Source: Candidatus Hodarchaeota archaeon
Lineage (GTDB): Archaea > Asgardarchaeota > Heimdallarchaeia > Hodarchaeales > Hodarchaeaceae
Direction of reading: 5' to 3'
Length of the DNA stretch: 41,425 bases
Assembly: GCA_016840035.1 (NCBI GenBank)
Contig: JAEOTC010000257.1
Location: 1-41,425 of the forward strand
A program made the translations under genes and the position numbers. Every line of letters begins with the position of its first letter. The stretch's first letter is position 1. Below the pieces are notes generated by a model. The model made no database searches, was not told the origin of the DNA, and saw only the letters and a list, made by a program, of their open reading frames with translations. Below are positions 40,616 to 41,425 of this stretch, in pieces.

Positions 40616-41152
40616 TTAATCTTCCGTAGAAGTAACATTGATATCTACTGCTGGATCTAAGGCATCTACCCCGAAGAAAGTCAGCTTCAAAATCCCTGTT
40701 TTATATTCAGCATCGATTTTATCGGGATTGATTGGGAAAGGAAGACGAACTTTCTCTGAAACTTTTTCACCATAGAGCTTTTGAAATTCCTCAAGATATT
40801 TGCTCTCGATCAAAACCGCTTTCTTTTTAGCTTTCACTGAAAGGGTTGTTTTATCGATTCCAGGAAGGGTTAGAAACATAATTCGATTACCTTCCTCCTT
40901 GAGAATTTCCACTCTCATAATTTTCTTCATTTTATGCATCTTGTGCATTCCTCTTCCACTACTACCCTTCTTAATGATCATACGGTGTTGATCTTCTTCA
41001 CAACAATCATCAAGTCCCATATGCATTTTTGCTTCTTTACCACCTGGTATTAGGATCTTTTTCAAAATTTTCCTACCAGGACCACCACCAATCTCATCAA
41101 AGTCTAGATCAATGTCAATTTCTTCTTCTATATGTTTTTCATGTTCATCCAT
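40616..41152 (-). CDS. Hsp20-family small heat-shock protein with Met/His-rich insert
   Basis: The C-terminal 95 residues form an alpha-crystallin domain: M-R-V-E-I-L-K-E-E-G-N-R-I-M-F-L-T-L-P-G-I, S-V-K-A-K-K-K-A-V-L-I-E-S, V-R-L-P-F-P-I-N-P-D-K-I and Y-K-T-G-I-L-K-L-T-F. The N-terminal 80 residues are acidic (E-E-E-I-D-I-D-L-D-F-D-E) and include D-D-C-C-E-E-D-Q-H plus G-M-H-K-M-H-K-M-K-K-I-M. A Cys pair with alternating Met and His could bind soft metals such as copper; this is an inference. The C-terminal I-x-I anchor is weak (D-I-N-V). GGTG lies about eight bases before the start, and the gene follows its upstream neighbour by six bases. Confidence 0.85.
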   Translation of the reverse strand: MDEHEKHIEEEIDIDLDFDEIGGGPGRKILKKILIPGGKEAKMHMGLDDCCEEDQHRMIIKKGSSGRGMHKMHKMKKIMRVEILKEEGNRIMFLTLPGIDKTTLSVKAKKKAVLIESKYLEEFQKLYGEKVSEKVRLPFPINPDKIDAEYKTGILKLTFFGVDALDPAVDINVTSTED

Positions 41153-41158
41153 ATTTTT

Positions 41159-41425
41159 TCACCGAATTTTAACATCTTTCCACTTAGATTGACCCGATTG
41201 CGTATCCTTTTTTGCCTGTTCGAATATGATTTTTGATTGATTGAGAAATTCAGTCAGTTTAATCAGAAATTCTTCTCGAAGCTCGGGGAAATTATCTTCC
41301 AGATTCTCTTGAAAAATATCTACAAAGTTGAAAAAAGTCTTGATATTATTCAAAAGTTCCAAAACTAGATTAGATAGCCGTGATTGTCCTTCATAGGAAA
41401 GCCAAACTTGCATAGGCCGACCATC
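41159..41425 (-). CDS. Unknown protein, C-terminal part (open to the window edge)
   Basis: The frame is open to the right edge; an ATG at 41413 is the first in-frame candidate, but no ribosome-binding site is seen, so the gene probably begins outside. The visible 88 residues start with a short strand (P-M-Q-V-W-L-S-Y-E-G) and continue as amphipathic helices (L-S-N-L-V-L-E-L-L-N-N-I-K, L-I-K-L-T-E-F-L-N-Q-S-K-I-I-F-E-Q-A-K-K). It is the upstream partner of the small heat-shock gene, six bases apart, and thus co-transcribed. Family not recognised. Confidence 0.6.
   Translation of the reverse strand, partial: DGRPMQVWLSYEGQSRLSNLVLELLNNIKTFFNFVDIFQENLEDNFPELREEFLIKLTEFLNQSKIIFEQAKKDTQSGQSKWKDVKIR

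Noticed and set aside
1..41425. CRISPR arrays, tRNA or rRNA genes, insertion sequences
   Set aside because: I saw no regularly spaced repeats, no cloverleaf-like intergenic stretch and no transposase motifs; intergenic regions are short.

Overview
The window is AT-rich archaeal chromosome, most likely from an Asgard archaeon. The archaeal call rests on TATA boxes 25-40 bases upstream of several starts, frequent GTG/TTG starts, an archaeal PolB2-type polymerase with a RadA-like partner, an XPB-like helicase and a SegAB/ParA-like pair. The Asgard call is an inference: it rests on a longin/roadblock-like small protein (14584-15150), large TPR paralogs, a free-standing WD40 propeller and Thr-stalk surface proteins. 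No rRNA, tRNA, CRISPR array, transposase or phage structural gene was seen.

Layout. 1-3303 is metabolic: a truncated saccharopine-dehydrogenase-like enzyme, a HIT hydrolase, a small ATC-hydrolase/V4R-like protein and a 4-hydroxybutyryl-CoA dehydratase-family Fe-S enzyme. 3489-6368 holds three tandem paralogous surface proteins (signal peptide, ectodomain, Thr stalk, C-terminal membrane anchor) closed by a terminator. 6454-7767 is an RHH/ParA-like pair on the minus strand. 7956-11403 has a secreted beta-barrel-like protein, an NTF2-like protein, a TPR protein and a DUF998-like membrane protein. 11531-14458 is a large FtsX/MacB-type permease without an adjacent ATPase. 14584-18451 has the longin-like protein, a metallophosphoesterase, a second TPR paralog and exonuclease III. 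18599-21568 is a CoA-transferase A/B pair followed by an MFS transporter. 22047-23193 is a divergent Lrp regulator/ferritin pair with striking inverted repeats between them.

23327-30003 carries a SF2 helicase whose reading frame continues upstream into an unannotated zinc finger, an orphan PAS histidine kinase, a DUF72 protein with a zinc ribbon, and another Thr-stalk surface protein. 30462-33766 is the most interesting unit: a RadA/RecA paralog with a broken Walker A, an 88-residue helical protein, and a PolB2-type DNA polymerase with one motif-C aspartate replaced. This is an archaeal mutasome-like operon, analogous in layout to bacterial ImuA-ImuB-DnaE2. It is followed by an ADP-ribosylglycohydrolase with its own TATA box.

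34941-41425 holds a seven-bladed WD40 protein, a GNAT-like protein, a fifth Thr-stalk surface protein, a polytopic membrane protein ending in an AbrB-type DNA-binding hairpin, a DUF547 protein, a small heat-shock protein with a Met/His-rich insert, and a partial unknown gene at the edge.
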